The notes under the pieces are model-generated. The model ran no database searches, had not been told where the DNA came from, and was given only the letters and a program-made list of their open reading frames with translations. This document shows positions 8,288-17,921 of a DNA stretch of 64,000 nt, piece after piece. Made by a program: the position numbers and the translations under genes. Location of the stretch: NCBI RefSeq assembly GCF_018918325.1, contig NZ_JAHLQH010000023.1:1-64000 (forward strand), given 5' to 3'. The stretch comes from Clostridium sp. MSJ-8 (GTDB lineage Bacteria; Bacillota; Clostridia; Clostridiales; Clostridiaceae). Numbering within the stretch: position 1 is the stretch's first letter; each line of letters opens with the position of its first letter.

Positions 8288-9451
8288 GAAGCAAATAGTA
8301 TAAAGGATGAATTAATAAATATAAGAAGAGATATACACATGCATCCAGAGCTTGGATTCGAGGAAGAGAGAACTTCTAAGGTTATAAAAAATTTTTTGTG
8401 GTACGAAGGTATAGAATATAAAAATGTTGCAGGAACAGGTATATGTGCTATTATAAATGGCAATAATTATAATAACAGAGTTATTGCTGCAAGGGCAGAT
8501 ATAGATGCATTGCCATTAGTAGATAAGAAGGATTGTTATTATAAGTCGAAGATAAATGGCAAGATGCATGCTTGTGGACATGATGCTCACACAGCTATCT
8601 TATTAGGTGTTGCTAGAATAATGAATAGACATAAGGATGAATTTTCAGGAACTATTAAGTTGTTGTTTGAACCAGCAGAAGAGACTAGTGGAGGTGCACC
8701 TATTATGATAGAGCAGGGGATATTAGAGAATCCTCATGTAGATGCTATTATAGGATTACATGTATCAGAAGAAGTGGAATGTGGTAAGATAGCAATTAAG
8801 GAAGGAATGGTTAATGCAGCATCTAATCCGTTTAAGATAACTATTAGAGGGGCATCTTCTCATGGTGCAACGCCTCATTTATCTATAGATCCTATAGTTA
8901 TATCAGCACATATAATAACTGCTATTCAGAATGTAGTAGCTAGAGAAGTTTCGCCACTTAGACCAGCTGTAGTAACAATAGGTAGTATTCATGGTGGAAC
9001 TGCTATGAACATTATTCCTGAAGAGGTAGTATTACAAGGAACTATAAGAACTATTACTGATAGAGATAGGGAATTTGTTATAGGAAGAATTAGAGATATA
9101 GTAGAGAATATATTGAAGTCATTTAGAGCTAATGGAGATATAGAGATAGAAGATGGTTATCCTTGCTTGTATAATGATTCTAATATGATATCAATGCTTA
9201 GAAGTAATGCAGAGAATGTAATAGGTAGTGAGAATATAATTATAAAGAGACAACCTAGTATGGGAGTAGAGAGCTTTGCATATTTTGCTAACGCATGTCC
9301 TTCAGTATTTTATTATTTAGGTACTAGGAATGAAGAAAAAGGTACAGATAAGCCAGCACATACCAATTACTTTGATATAGATGAAGATGCTATACCTATA
9401 GGAGTTGCTATTCAATGCTCAATTATGTATGATTATTTGACAAGATGTTAA
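8270..9451 (+). CDS. M20 family amidohydrolase (N-acyl amino acid type), paralogue 1
   Basis: This is a di-metal M20D amidohydrolase of the family that cleaves N-acyl or N-acetyl amino acids and related amides. It shows DIHMHPELGFEE near residue 21, MHACGHDAHTAILLG near 98 (Cys/His ligands), FEPAEETSGGAP near 131 (catalytic Glu) and the lid-domain segment GASSHGATPH near 195. The 393-residue length is normal. Its start codon lies in the 3' arm of a terminator hairpin. A second M20 enzyme with the same motifs is encoded at 14807. The substrate cannot be assigned from sequence. Confidence 0.88.
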   Translation: MIDFFNEANSIKDELINIRRDIHMHPELGFEEERTSKVIKNFLWYEGIEYKNVAGTGICAIINGNNYNNRVIAARADIDALPLVDKKDCYYKSKINGKMHACGHDAHTAILLGVARIMNRHKDEFSGTIKLLFEPAEETSGGAPIMIEQGILENPHVDAIIGLHVSEEVECGKIAIKEGMVNAASNPFKITIRGASSHGATPHLSIDPIVISAHIITAIQNVVAREVSPLRPAVVTIGSIHGGTAMNIIPEEVVLQGTIRTITDRDREFVIGRIRDIVENILKSFRANGDIEIEDGYPCLYNDSNMISMLRSNAENVIGSENIIIKRQPSMGVESFAYFANACPSVFYYLGTRNEEKGTDKPAHTNYFDIDEDAIPIGVAIQCSIMYDYLTRC

Positions 9452-9508
9452 ATAAATATTAATCTATAAAAAAGAGAGAAACTAAAGAAAGAAGATGGAG
9501 TTGATTTT

Positions 9509-10477
9509 TTGGAGATAATTATAGGTTCTAATGAAGCAGGACAGAGACTAGATAAGTTTTTGAGAAAATTATTAAAAGATGTACCTCTTAGTGCTATATT
9601 TAAGGCACTTAGAAAAGGTGATGTAAGAGTAAACGGCAAGAAACAAAAAGAAAAATATATATTACAAGAAGGAGATCTTGTAACAATAAAATACATAACA
9701 AGTAAGAAAGAAGATAAGTTTAATAAATTTATCAATGTAGATTCAAGTGGAATTAAGATTGCGTATGAAGATGAGAACTTATTAGTTATAGAGAAGTGGC
9801 CAGGAATATTAGTTCATCCAGATAGTAATAATAACGAGCCTACACTAACAGATTATGCATTATCATATCTTAATGCAAAAGGTGATTATAAGCCAGAGAG
9901 TGAGCTTACATTTACACCAGCTCCTTGCAATAGATTAGATAGAAACACATCTGGTCTTGTTATATTTGGCAAGAACTTTGAAGCATTGAGAAATCTTAAT
10001 GAACTTATACGTAATGGAGATGTAGATAAATATTATAATACAATAGTACAAGGAAGAGTAAAAGATGGATTATATAATGGATATATTCTTAAGAATGAGG
10101 AAAATAATATTTCTAGAGTTTATGACACAAAAGTCCCTAATTCAAAAGAGATATCTATGGAAATAAAGACTATACAGAGTAATGGAGCATTTTCATTTAT
10201 TGAAATAAAGCTTCTTACAGGAAGAAGTCATCAGATAAGAGCGCATATGGCTCATATAGGTAATCCATTAATAGGTGATATGAAATATGGCAAAAAAGAT
10301 ATCAATTCTTATTTCAAGAATAAATATGGTTTAGAATATCAATTTTTATATGCATATAAGCTAATAATAAGAAATGCAACAGGCAAATTAGCATATTTAA
10401 ATAATAAAACAATTGTAGAAGCATTGCCACCAATATTTAAAAAGATAAAACAAGATGTATTTAAAGTTAATTTATGA
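9509..10477 (+). CDS. RluA-family RNA pseudouridine synthase
   Basis: It isomerises uridine to pseudouridine in RNA, probably 23S rRNA. An S4 RNA-binding domain occupies about residues 1-65 (RLDKFLRKLL, then VRVNGKK). The catalytic domain contains CNRLDRNTSGLVIFGK near 133, with the essential aspartate, and RSHQIRAHMAHIGNPLIGD near 242. Start is TTG, preceded by GATGGAG at 9494-9500; no in-frame ATG fits. It reads in the same direction as the next flippase gene with a 12-base gap. Whether it is RluD or RluC type is not resolved. Confidence 0.88.
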   Translation: MEIIIGSNEAGQRLDKFLRKLLKDVPLSAIFKALRKGDVRVNGKKQKEKYILQEGDLVTIKYITSKKEDKFNKFINVDSSGIKIAYEDENLLVIEKWPGILVHPDSNNNEPTLTDYALSYLNAKGDYKPESELTFTPAPCNRLDRNTSGLVIFGKNFEALRNLNELIRNGDVDKYYNTIVQGRVKDGLYNGYILKNEENNISRVYDTKVPNSKEISMEIKTIQSNGAFSFIEIKLLTGRSHQIRAHMAHIGNPLIGDMKYGKKDINSYFKNKYGLEYQFLYAYKLIIRNATGKLAYLNNKTIVEALPPIFKKIKQDVFKVNL

Positions 10478-10489
10478 TAGGGGATAAAT

Positions 10490-12097
10490 ATGAGGGAAGA
10501 GACTTCAGCTGCTAGAGGTGCTATGGCACTTTCTATAGCAGGAATAGTAAGTAAAATAATATCAGTAGCATATACTCCTATTCTTATACAGATATTAGGT
10601 GTGTATGGATATGGAATATATTCAAAGGTTTTAACTGTATTTTTGTTTATATATGCGCTAACAAGTGCAGGAGTACAACCAGCTGTTGCAAAGGTAGTTG
10701 CAGAGTTTAATGCAAGAGAGAATCCAAAAGGAGCAATAAAGACTCTTAAGGTAGCAAGAAGGTTTTATATACTTATAGGACTACTTGCATGTCTTATAAT
10801 GATTGCTATTGCATACCCTATGGCAGAGATTATGAAAACATCAAAAGTAACTTATGGAATTATGTTCTTAGGACCTTGTGTATTTATAACATGTATATTA
10901 TCTGTATATAGAGGTTTTATGCAAGGTAGTAACAATATGAAAGCTATTGCTATATCTCAGATAATAGAACAGTTTATAAACGTAATTCTAAGCCTTTTAT
11001 GTGCTTATATCCTAGTAAGTGTTGGAACTGAATATGGAGTAGCAGGAGCACAAGTAGGAACTTCTGTTGGAGCATTTGTAGCTATTGTGTATGTTGTTTT
11101 CTGTTTTAAGAGAGGAAGGTATGAAGAAGAAGCTCTTAGAGATGTAGATACTAGGAAACTTAATGCAAAGAAAATAAGAAATAGAATATTAGTCTATTCT
11201 ATACCTATAATTATGAGTTCGGGTTTACAGAACCTAGGTAGTTTAATTGATTCAGGAAATGTATCAACTATATTAGAACGTATAGGTTATAATGAAGTTC
11301 AAGCTAATACATTATATGGATATTACGGTGCGTATTTAACACTAATAGGGGTACCTATGGTAATAATTACAGCTATATGTACAATTGTCCTTCCAGCTAT
11401 AACTAAAGCTAGAGCTATAAAGGATCAAAAAGAAGTTAGAAGAAAAATTCGCTTTGGTTATAAAGCAGTATTTGCTATAGTAGTTCCTTCAGCAGTAGGC
11501 TTGTCTATGGTAGCTAAACCTTTATATATAGCATTATATGGTTCAAAAGAAGGAAGCAATATGTTAGTTATTGGATCTTTTATACTTATTATCATGGCAA
11601 CTGCACAGTTACAAACATCTATACTTCAAGGAATTAATAAATTTTATTATATTCTAATTACTTATGGCTTAGGTATAGCATTGAAAATAATATTAAATTA
11701 TATATGTGTTGGTATTCCATCAATAAATATATATGGTGTTTTAATAGGAAATACAGCTTGGTATCTAGTGCCTGCTATAATGAATCATATTAAGATACGT
11801 AAAACAACTAAAGCAAAAATTAATATAATAAGGCTTATAGCAAAACCTGTATTTGCTTCATTGATTATGGCATTAACAATTTTAATAGTTAATAAACCAT
11901 TAGATTTGATATATAGATTTGCAGGTGTAACTAGACTTACATGTGTGCCAGTTATCTTAGTTGAAGTAATAGCAGGGGCATTTGCATACATATATGTAAT
12001 GATAGTTTGTGGTGGTATAAGAAAGAATGATATTGAATCAATATCTGCAAGACTTATAACAATGATGCCTAGATTTTTAAGAAAGAAATTAAGATAG
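10490..12097 (+). CDS. SpoVB/MurJ-like polysaccharide flippase 1
   Basis: This 535-residue polytopic membrane protein belongs to the MATE/MOP exporter superfamily, polysaccharide-biosynthesis branch. About 13-14 hydrophobic helices are visible. The N-terminus (ARGAMALSIAGIVSKIISV) is typical of the MurJ/SpoVB/YtgP lipid-linked precursor flippases. A second member follows directly, separated by a terminator-like hairpin. Candidate cargo is lipid II or another undecaprenyl-linked precursor; the sequence does not decide. The ATG at 10490 follows AGGGGATAA. Confidence 0.82.
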   Translation: MREETSAARGAMALSIAGIVSKIISVAYTPILIQILGVYGYGIYSKVLTVFLFIYALTSAGVQPAVAKVVAEFNARENPKGAIKTLKVARRFYILIGLLACLIMIAIAYPMAEIMKTSKVTYGIMFLGPCVFITCILSVYRGFMQGSNNMKAIAISQIIEQFINVILSLLCAYILVSVGTEYGVAGAQVGTSVGAFVAIVYVVFCFKRGRYEEEALRDVDTRKLNAKKIRNRILVYSIPIIMSSGLQNLGSLIDSGNVSTILERIGYNEVQANTLYGYYGAYLTLIGVPMVIITAICTIVLPAITKARAIKDQKEVRRKIRFGYKAVFAIVVPSAVGLSMVAKPLYIALYGSKEGSNMLVIGSFILIIMATAQLQTSILQGINKFYYILITYGLGIALKIILNYICVGIPSINIYGVLIGNTAWYLVPAIMNHIKIRKTTKAKINIIRLIAKPVFASLIMALTILIVNKPLDLIYRFAGVTRLTCVPVILVEVIAGAFAYIYVMIVCGGIRKNDIESISARLITMMPRFLRKKLR

Positions 12098-12107
12098 TTC
12101 TAATACA

Positions 12108-12155
12108 AAATCTCTCCGAATATGCTTTATAGAAGGCAAAAGGGGAGATTTTTTT
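12108..12155 (+). terminator. Terminator hairpin overlapping the spoVB ribosome site
   Basis: AAATCTCTCC at 12108-12117 pairs, with one G-T wobble, with GGGGAGATTT at 12142-12151. The T-run continues to 12155, directly against the ATG at 12156. The only ribosome site for the next gene (AAAGGGGAGA) is inside the 3' arm. Confidence 0.7.
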
Positions 12156-13649
12156 ATGGGAAAAGATAATTTTTTTAAGAATTCATTTATATTAACTGCA
12201 TCTAATATTACAACAGGAATTATAGGATTTATTTTTTCAATATATCTATCAAAAATAATAGGTCCTGAAGGGATGGGACTTTATAATCTTGTAATGCCTA
12301 TATATAATTTGTTTATATGTGTTATGACAGCAGGTGTTGCAGCATCAATATCTCAAATATCTGCTGTTTTCTATGAAAAAGGAGAATATACAAATTTAAG
12401 ACGAACTATAAAGGTTGTAACTATATTTAATTTATTATGGGCTATATTGGTATCAGCAATTGTATTTTTAGCTGCTAATTATATAGGAGAATATGCTATA
12501 AAAGATATAAGAACTATAGATGCTATTAAAGTGACATGTCCAGCTATGGTTTTTATTGCATTATCAAATATATTAAAAGGATATTTTTGGGGTACGTCTC
12601 AAGTAACAGCACCTGCTATAATAGATATATTTGAGAAGGCACTTAGAATTGTAACAGTTGCTATTTTGATTTTTTTATTTAAAGCAACTGAATTAAAAGA
12701 ATTAGTAATGTTATGTTATGTAGCTTTGGCTTTAGGGGAATTGCAAAGTCTGTTGTTGTTATACATATATTATAAGCAAAGTGTAAAGAAATTACCTGTA
12801 ACAAGTGAAAGGGTAGAACGAAGGTCTCAATTATTATTTAATGTTTTGATAATATCATTACCTTTAACTTTAAACGGATTTTTAAGTAATATATTTAACA
12901 CAATATCAACGCTTATAATTCCTCGTTCACTTCAAATGGCAGGGTTTAGACATTCAGTAGCTTTATCTATGATTGGTAAGTACACTGGAATGGCAATGAT
13001 GATAATAGGTATGCCACTTATTGTGGTAAGTTCTATAAACACTCTTCTAATACCAGATTTATCACAGACAATGATAAAAGGTAACTTATACGAAGCATCT
13101 GTAAGAATAAAAAAAGTGCTTAAAATAGCTTTTTTGTTAGGAATGGCAACAACAATAATATGTTTAATTGTACCAACTGAATTAGGAGAATTATTTTATA
13201 GTAGAAGTGATTTGGGATATTATATAATGACTGGAGGGTTATGTGCTCCTGTATTTTTTGTATCTGTACCTATGAATAGTATATTAAATGGATTAAATAA
13301 ACAAGGAATAATACTTAGAAATTCAATGATAATTGCAATTGTTGAATTAATTGGATTATATATATTTACTGCAATACCTGCTATTAATATATATGGATAT
13401 GCTATTACTTTGTTTTTAGTGTCAGTACTTGGAATAATTATTAATATGTATGAGATAAGAAAGCATATAGAATTAAATATATCTTTTTATAATATAATAA
13501 TATATATTATTCTTGGAATTGTTAGTTATATAATAATTAAAAATATCTTTAATATAATATATATAAAGAGTATTGTGGTGAAATGTATAGCATTAATAGT
13601 AATAGTATTTGGAGTGTTTGTATATCTTGGAAATTTAGGCAATGAGTAA
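12156..13649 (+). CDS. spoVB: Stage V sporulation protein B-like flippase 2
   Basis: This is a polytopic MATE/MOP-superfamily protein of 497 residues. Its N-terminus (NSFILTASNITTGIIGF, then SKIIGPEGMGLYNLVMPIY) matches the SpoVB group, required for spore cortex synthesis in Bacillus, presumably by flipping peptidoglycan precursor. About 14 helices are seen. It is a diverged neighbour of the flippase upstream. Its ribosome site lies inside an intrinsic terminator, so its expression may be uncoupled from the gene before it. The spoVB name rests on N-terminal resemblance; YtgP/MurJ-type function is the alternative. Confidence 0.78.
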   Translation: MGKDNFFKNSFILTASNITTGIIGFIFSIYLSKIIGPEGMGLYNLVMPIYNLFICVMTAGVAASISQISAVFYEKGEYTNLRRTIKVVTIFNLLWAILVSAIVFLAANYIGEYAIKDIRTIDAIKVTCPAMVFIALSNILKGYFWGTSQVTAPAIIDIFEKALRIVTVAILIFLFKATELKELVMLCYVALALGELQSLLLLYIYYKQSVKKLPVTSERVERRSQLLFNVLIISLPLTLNGFLSNIFNTISTLIIPRSLQMAGFRHSVALSMIGKYTGMAMMIIGMPLIVVSSINTLLIPDLSQTMIKGNLYEASVRIKKVLKIAFLLGMATTIICLIVPTELGELFYSRSDLGYYIMTGGLCAPVFFVSVPMNSILNGLNKQGIILRNSMIIAIVELIGLYIFTAIPAINIYGYAITLFLVSVLGIIINMYEIRKHIELNISFYNIIIYIILGIVSYIIIKNIFNIIYIKSIVVKCIALIVIVFGVFVYLGNLGNE

Positions 13650-13700
13650 TTGATAAAATTAATATATATCGAATTGAAAAGAAAAAGGTATTATAATTTA

Positions 13701-13749
13701 AGGCGTTATAGTGAGATGAATAGATAAACTTATAATCACTATAACGCCT
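13701..13749. terminator. Hairpin between convergent spoVB and thyX
   Basis: A perfect 14-bp inverted repeat (13701-13714 AGGCGTTATAGTGA with 13736-13749) separates the two convergent genes. No clean T-run follows on either strand, so it may act as an RNA end-stabilising hairpin rather than a classic terminator. Confidence 0.55.
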
Positions 13750-13781
13750 ATGTAATTAAATAAAATAATTATTTTAGATTT

Positions 13782-14402
13782 TTATTCTATATCATCAAAT
13801 ATAACAGGGACTTCCTTCTTAAATGTATCAAGAATAAGATAAGCAACTTCTCTCATTTGAGGATGAGCAGCTTTTGCGCATCTTAACTTGAAGAAGTGTC
13901 TCCATTCTCTAAGATTCATTGTCATAACAATTTCAGTTTTTAAACTGTTAGGTAATATGCTTCTAGCTTCTTGAGGAGTAGCACCACTTTTTATAAGTGC
14001 ATTATATGTTTCTTCAATAGAAGTCATACATTTCTTCCAATGCATGTATTGTTCACAATTCTCATCCCAATAACAAGGCTTGATAAATGTTAATTCTTCA
14101 CCGAATTTTTCATTACAATAATTACAATATCTAGTACTCTCTTGACTATAACTAGCAACTCTATGTCTTACAATTTCATGAGTAACACCTCTATCACATA
14201 TAACACGCACAGATATACTAACATGTTCAATAACAGATTCATGTCCTCTCTTTAAGATGTTATGTATAAATCTCTCGCATGATTCTTCAGTTATGTTATT
14301 TTCTGATTTGTAACATACTCTACCTATTCTCTCTATTTTCTTCAACATAGCTGTTCCATCAATCTTATCTTCAAGCTCTATATATGGTTTAATTATGTTC
14401 AT
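13782..14402 (-). CDS. thyX: Flavin-dependent thymidylate synthase ThyX
   Basis: It makes dTMP from dUMP using methylene-tetrahydrofolate, FAD and NADPH. The signature RHRVASYSQESTRY (RHRxxSxxxxSxR) lies near residues 78-91. Further family residues are HESVIEHVSISVRV near 53 and the C-terminal LREWRHFFKLRCAKAAHPQ. The 206-residue length is usual. The ATG at 14402 follows GGAGGAAATAT. ThyX frees the cell from coupling dTMP synthesis to dihydrofolate reductase; no thyA is seen here. It appears monocistronic. Confidence 0.96.
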   Translation of the reverse strand: MNIIKPYIELEDKIDGTAMLKKIERIGRVCYKSENNITEESCERFIHNILKRGHESVIEHVSISVRVICDRGVTHEIVRHRVASYSQESTRYCNYCNEKFGEELTFIKPCYWDENCEQYMHWKKCMTSIEETYNALIKSGATPQEARSILPNSLKTEIVMTMNLREWRHFFKLRCAKAAHPQMREVAYLILDTFKKEVPVIFDDIE

Positions 14403-14527
14403 AAATATATTTCCTCCAAACTTATATCGATTAAAAGTTATTATACCATAGAATAAAAGATAGTTGAAAATTTTTTTGCTTTATAGAAAAATATTAATAA
14501 GAAGAAATAGCAAAATTTATTATGAAT

Positions 14528-14576
14528 GTTTACTTAAGGTAATAGTTATTAATATTAATTAACTGAAAAAATAAGT
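14528..14576 (+). repeat. Solo end of repeat R2
   Basis: GTTTACTTAAGGTAATAG, then ATTAATTAACTGAAAAAATAAGT, aligns closely with the right end of R2 at 38671-38716 (ATTTACTTAAAGCAATAA, then ATTAATTAACTG). No matching left arm was found nearby, so this looks like a remnant. Confidence 0.55.
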
Positions 14577-14690
14577 TATATATATATAAATAAAGATATA
14601 AACTTTCTTATGTATATATGATATTATATAAGCAACATTATAATTTAGTGTATATTATTAGTGGTAAAAATTTTGTATAGTAAAAAAATA

Positions 14691-14775
14691 GTGCCATGAC
14701 AGAATACCAAAACAAGTTTTGTAACCTGTAATAAGGCTCTGACAAAATCTTAGGTTCTATAGTTGTCTTGGTGAT
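14691..14775 (+). promoter_or_regulatory. Putative structured leader RNA of the second M20 gene
   Basis: Nested pairings are visible: GCC 14693-14695 with GGC 14735-14737; ACAG 14699-14702 with CTGT 14726-14729; CAAAA 14708-14712 with TTTTG 14717-14721 around loop CAAG; and a second stem GACAA 14741-14745 with TTGTC 14763-14767. A short uORF (ATG at 14696, MTEYQNKFCNL) overlaps the first stem but has no ribosome site. It matches no riboswitch consensus I know. Confidence 0.35.
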
Positions 14776-14806
14776 ATTTTACTACTTTATAAGAGAGGGG
14801 ATAGCT

Positions 14807-15982
14807 ATGATAGATATAAAAAAAGAAGTAAAGGATATATCGAAGTATATTGTAAGACTACGAAAGCATTTTCATAAGTATCCAGAACTGGGACTTCAAG
14901 AGTTTGAAACATCTAAGAAGATTAAAGAGGAATTAGATAATCTTGGGATACCATATGTAGAAACTGCAGTAACAGGTGTTATAGGAACAATTGGAAGTGG
15001 GGAAGGAAAACATATAGCATTACGTACAGATATGGATGCTATAAAAATTCAAGAGAAGACAGGAGTTTCTTATGAATCGCAAAATCCAGGAATAATGCAT
15101 GCTTGTGGACATGATGCACATATGGCTGCATTAATAGGTGCTGCTAATATACTTAAAAAACATGAAGATGAGATAGATGGACAGATTGATCTTATATTTC
15201 AACCATCAGAAGAAAATTGTAAAGGTGCTAAGCTTATAGCAGAAGATGGATATTTAAATGATATAGACGAAATTTTTGGATTACATGTATTTGGGGATAT
15301 TGAATGTGGCAAGATATCTATAGAAGAAGGTCCTAGAATGGCCCAATCTGACATATTTAAGATAAAGGTACATGGCAAAGCAGGGCATGCTGGTAAACCA
15401 CATTTGACAGTAGATGCTGCAGTTGTATGTTCAGCAATAGTTATGAATCTTCAATCTATAGTCAGTAGAGAAGTTAATCCTATAGATTCTGCTGTAGTTA
15501 CAGTTGGACATGTGGAAGTTGGAACTCAACATAATATAATTCCAGGAGAAGGTTTTATTGAAGGAACTGTAAGAACATTTTCAGTAGAAACTGCAAAAAT
15601 TATAGAGAAAGCTATAAAGAGAATAGTGCTTAGTACGGCAAATGCATATGGTGCAACAGTTGAAATAGATTATACATTCTCTGCACATCCTACTGTATTT
15701 AATGACAAGGATGTAGTAGAAACAGCATTAAGAGGTGCAAAAAAGATATTCCCAGAGAATATGCTTGTAAGTATTCCGAAGATGATGCTTGGAGAAGATT
15801 TCTCAGAATATCAGAAGAGAATCCCAGGAGTGTTTGCATTTGTTGGTGCAGGAAATGAAGAAATGAATAGAGCATATCCTAATCATAATGAAAAGTTTAA
15901 TATTGATGAAAAAGCTGTATTATATGCAACAATGTTACATGTAGCTTATGCTATGGAGGCAGTAGGAAAGGAAAATAAATAG
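14807..15982 (+). CDS. M20 family amidohydrolase, paralogue 2
   Basis: This is a second M20D amidohydrolase, 391 residues, with the same architecture as the enzyme at 8270. It has FHKYPELGLQEFE near residue 23, MHACGHDAHMAALIG near 97, FQPSEENCKGA near 130 and GKAGHAGKPH in the lid domain. These include the metal-binding Cys/His and the catalytic Glu. I start at the ATG at 14807, preceded by AGAGAGGGG, not at an in-frame TTG 13 codons upstream. It stands alone, with a structured leader and no adjacent transporter. Likely substrates are N-acyl amino acids or aminoacyl conjugates. Confidence 0.88.
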   Translation: MIDIKKEVKDISKYIVRLRKHFHKYPELGLQEFETSKKIKEELDNLGIPYVETAVTGVIGTIGSGEGKHIALRTDMDAIKIQEKTGVSYESQNPGIMHACGHDAHMAALIGAANILKKHEDEIDGQIDLIFQPSEENCKGAKLIAEDGYLNDIDEIFGLHVFGDIECGKISIEEGPRMAQSDIFKIKVHGKAGHAGKPHLTVDAAVVCSAIVMNLQSIVSREVNPIDSAVVTVGHVEVGTQHNIIPGEGFIEGTVRTFSVETAKIIEKAIKRIVLSTANAYGATVEIDYTFSAHPTVFNDKDVVETALRGAKKIFPENMLVSIPKMMLGEDFSEYQKRIPGVFAFVGAGNEEMNRAYPNHNEKFNIDEKAVLYATMLHVAYAMEAVGKENK

Positions 15983-16058
15983 TTAATATTTTGAGTCTGA
16001 ATATATGTTATACAAAGAATAATATTTAAAAAAAGATAGTTTATAAAAATTTTCAATG

Positions 16059-16101
16059 TGTAACATATGTTACAGACCTCTTTTTATTTTCTAGCTATAA
16101 T
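16059..16101 (+). promoter_or_regulatory. CRP/FNR-type operator and promoter of hcp
   Basis: TGTAACATATGTTACA at 16059-16074 is a perfect 16-bp palindrome and contains GTAAC-N4-GTTAC, the type of site I recall for HcpR, the CRP/FNR-family activator of hcp in anaerobes. TATAAT at 16096-16101 is a consensus -10 and no good -35 is present. If transcription starts about 7 bases after it, the palindrome is centred near -41.5, the class II activator position. Confidence 0.75.
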
Positions 16102-16142
16102 TTAAGCATAGATTGAGGAAATGAATGGAGGAAATATAAACT

Positions 16143-17777
16143 ATGGATAAATCAATGTTTTGTTATCAATGTCAAGAAACTGCAGGAGGAACTGGATGTA
16201 CTAAAGTTGGTGTATGTGGTAAGTCAAGTGAATTAGCAAAAGAACAAGATTATTTAGTTTATGCAACTAAGTTACTTAGTGATGTAACAACAAGACTAAG
16301 AGAAGAAGGAAAAAAAGTAGAAGCTTATATAGATAATTTAATAACTGTTAATTTATTTACTACAATAACAAATGCTAACTTCGATAAAGAAGCTATTACA
16401 AAAAGAATAAAAGAAACAATAGATATAAAAAATCAATTAATTTCTAAAGTAGATGATATGGATGAATTATCAAAAGATACAATAAATACAAAATTGTTTA
16501 CAGAAGATACAGATAAGAAAGTAAGTATATTATTTGTTGAAAATGAAGATATTAGAAGTTTAAATGAACTTATAACTTATGGATTAAAGGGTCTTTCAGC
16601 TTATATGAAACATGCAAATGCATTAGGATATGATAGCGAAGATATAAATGTATTTATACAAAGTACTTTAAGCAAAATATTAAAAGGTAATTTAAGTGTA
16701 GATGAGCTTGTTGCATTAGCATTAGAAGCAGGTAAATATGGAGTGGATGGTATGGCATTATTAGATAAAGCTAATACTGAAACTTATGGTAATCCAGAAA
16801 TTACTAAAGTAAATATAGGTACAGGTAAAAATCCAGGAATATTGATATCAGGACATGACTTAAGTGATATAAAAGAATTATTAGAGCAAACAAAAGATAC
16901 AGGAATTGATGTATATACTCATTCAGAAATGTTGCCAGCTCATTACTATCCTGAATTAAAGAAATATCCACATTTAGTTGGAAATTATGGTAATGCATGG
17001 TGGAAACAAAAAGAAGAATTTGAGAAGTTCAATGGACCTATACTTATGACTACTAATTGTATTGTACCACCAAGTGATAGTTATAAAAATAGATTATTTA
17101 CTACAGGTGCTGCAGGTTTTGAAGGATGTAAGCATATAGATGGAGTAAGTGGAAATAAGAAGGATTTCTCTGAAATAATAGAAATGGCAAAAAGATGTAA
17201 GGCCCCAGAAGAGTTAGAACAAGGTGAAATCATAGGAGGATTTGCACATAATCAAGTCTTTGCATTAGCAGATAAGGTTGTAGATGCAGTAAAGTCAGGG
17301 GCTATTAAAAAGTTCGTAGTAATGGCAGGATGTGATGGTAGAGCTAAGTCAAGAAATTACTATAGTGACTTTGCAAAAGCGTTACCAAATGATACAGTTA
17401 TATTAACTGCAGGTTGTGCAAAATATAAATATAACAAGCTAAATTTAGGAGATATTGGCGGAATTCCTAGAGTTTTAGATGCAGGACAATGTAATGATTC
17501 TTATTCATTAGTTTTAATTGCACTAAAGTTACAAGAAGCTTTTGGATTAAAAGATGTAAATGAACTTCCTATAGCATATAATATAGCGTGGTATGAACAA
17601 AAAGCAGTGATAGTGTTATTATCATTATTACATTTAAATGTAAAGAATATTCACCTAGGACCAACACTTCCAGCATTTTTATCAAAGAATGTAGTTAATG
17701 TTTTAGTGGAGAATTTTGGAATAAGTGGAATATCAACAGTAGAAGATGATATGAAGATATTTGGGATACAAAAGTAA
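16143..17777 (+). CDS. hcp: Hybrid cluster protein / hydroxylamine reductase
   Basis: Hcp reduces hydroxylamine in vitro and is implicated in nitric oxide and nitrosative stress handling in anaerobes. N-terminal cysteines C7, C10, C19 and C25 (CxxC-x8-C-x5-C) are the class I arrangement that holds a cubane cluster. Hybrid-cluster ligands are in [28 protein letters not shown] and [10 protein letters not shown] in the second half. The length of 544 is normal. A perfect CRP/FNR-type palindrome upstream suggests HcpR control; no regulator gene is in the window. Repeat R2 begins at its stop codon. Confidence 0.96.
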   Translation: MDKSMFCYQCQETAGGTGCTKVGVCGKSSELAKEQDYLVYATKLLSDVTTRLREEGKKVEAYIDNLITVNLFTTITNANFDKEAITKRIKETIDIKNQLISKVDDMDELSKDTINTKLFTEDTDKKVSILFVENEDIRSLNELITYGLKGLSAYMKHANALGYDSEDINVFIQSTLSKILKGNLSVDELVALALEAGKYGVDGMALLDKANTETYGNPEITKVNIGTGKNPGILISGHDLSDIKELLEQTKDTGIDVYTHSEMLPAHYYPELKKYPHLVGNYGNAWWKQKEEFEKFNGPILMTTNCIVPPSDSYKNRLFTTGAAGFEGCKHIDGVSGNKKDFSEIIEMAKRCKAPEELEQGEIIGGFAHNQVFALADKVVDAVKSGAIKKFVVMAGCDGRAKSRNYYSDFAKALPNDTVILTAGCAKYKYNKLNLGDIGGIPRVLDAGQCNDSYSLVLIALKLQEAFGLKDVNELPIAYNIAWYEQKAVIVLLSLLHLNVKNIHLGPTLPAFLSKNVVNVLVENFGISGISTVEDDMKIFGIQK

Positions 17778-17921
17778 AATCCAATGTTATTCGTATTTGA
17801 TTAATATTAAGTTTATAATTAGTATCAATATTATATGTTTTCATAAATAGCATAACTTCATTAAGGATTTCTAACTATAAAAAAATTAAGGTATTATTGT
17901 TAGATAACTTATATTTTGCAA
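17774..17921 (+). repeat. Repeat R2, left-arm fragment after hcp
   Basis: From GTAAAATCCAATGTTATTCG, which includes the hcp stop codon TAA at 17775-17777, to about 17895, this stretch matches 38365-38484 of the large foldback copy with only scattered differences. It ends in an AAATTAAGGT stub without a partner arm nearby, so it is a broken left arm. Confidence 0.7.

Larger units (their letters stand above)
14403..14806. other. Intergenic gap between thyX and the second M20 gene
   Basis: No gene of usable length is supported. The gap holds the divergent thyX promoter region, a solo end of repeat R2 (14528-14576) and a structured leader (14691-14775) before the M20 gene. The remainder (14577-14690) is AT-rich without recognisable features beyond TATAAT-like strings. 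Confidence 0.5.

Noticed and set aside
14691-14775. Known riboswitch (T-box, SAM, TPP, cobalamin, glycine, guanidine)
   Set aside because: None of the core consensus strings I know for these classes is present.
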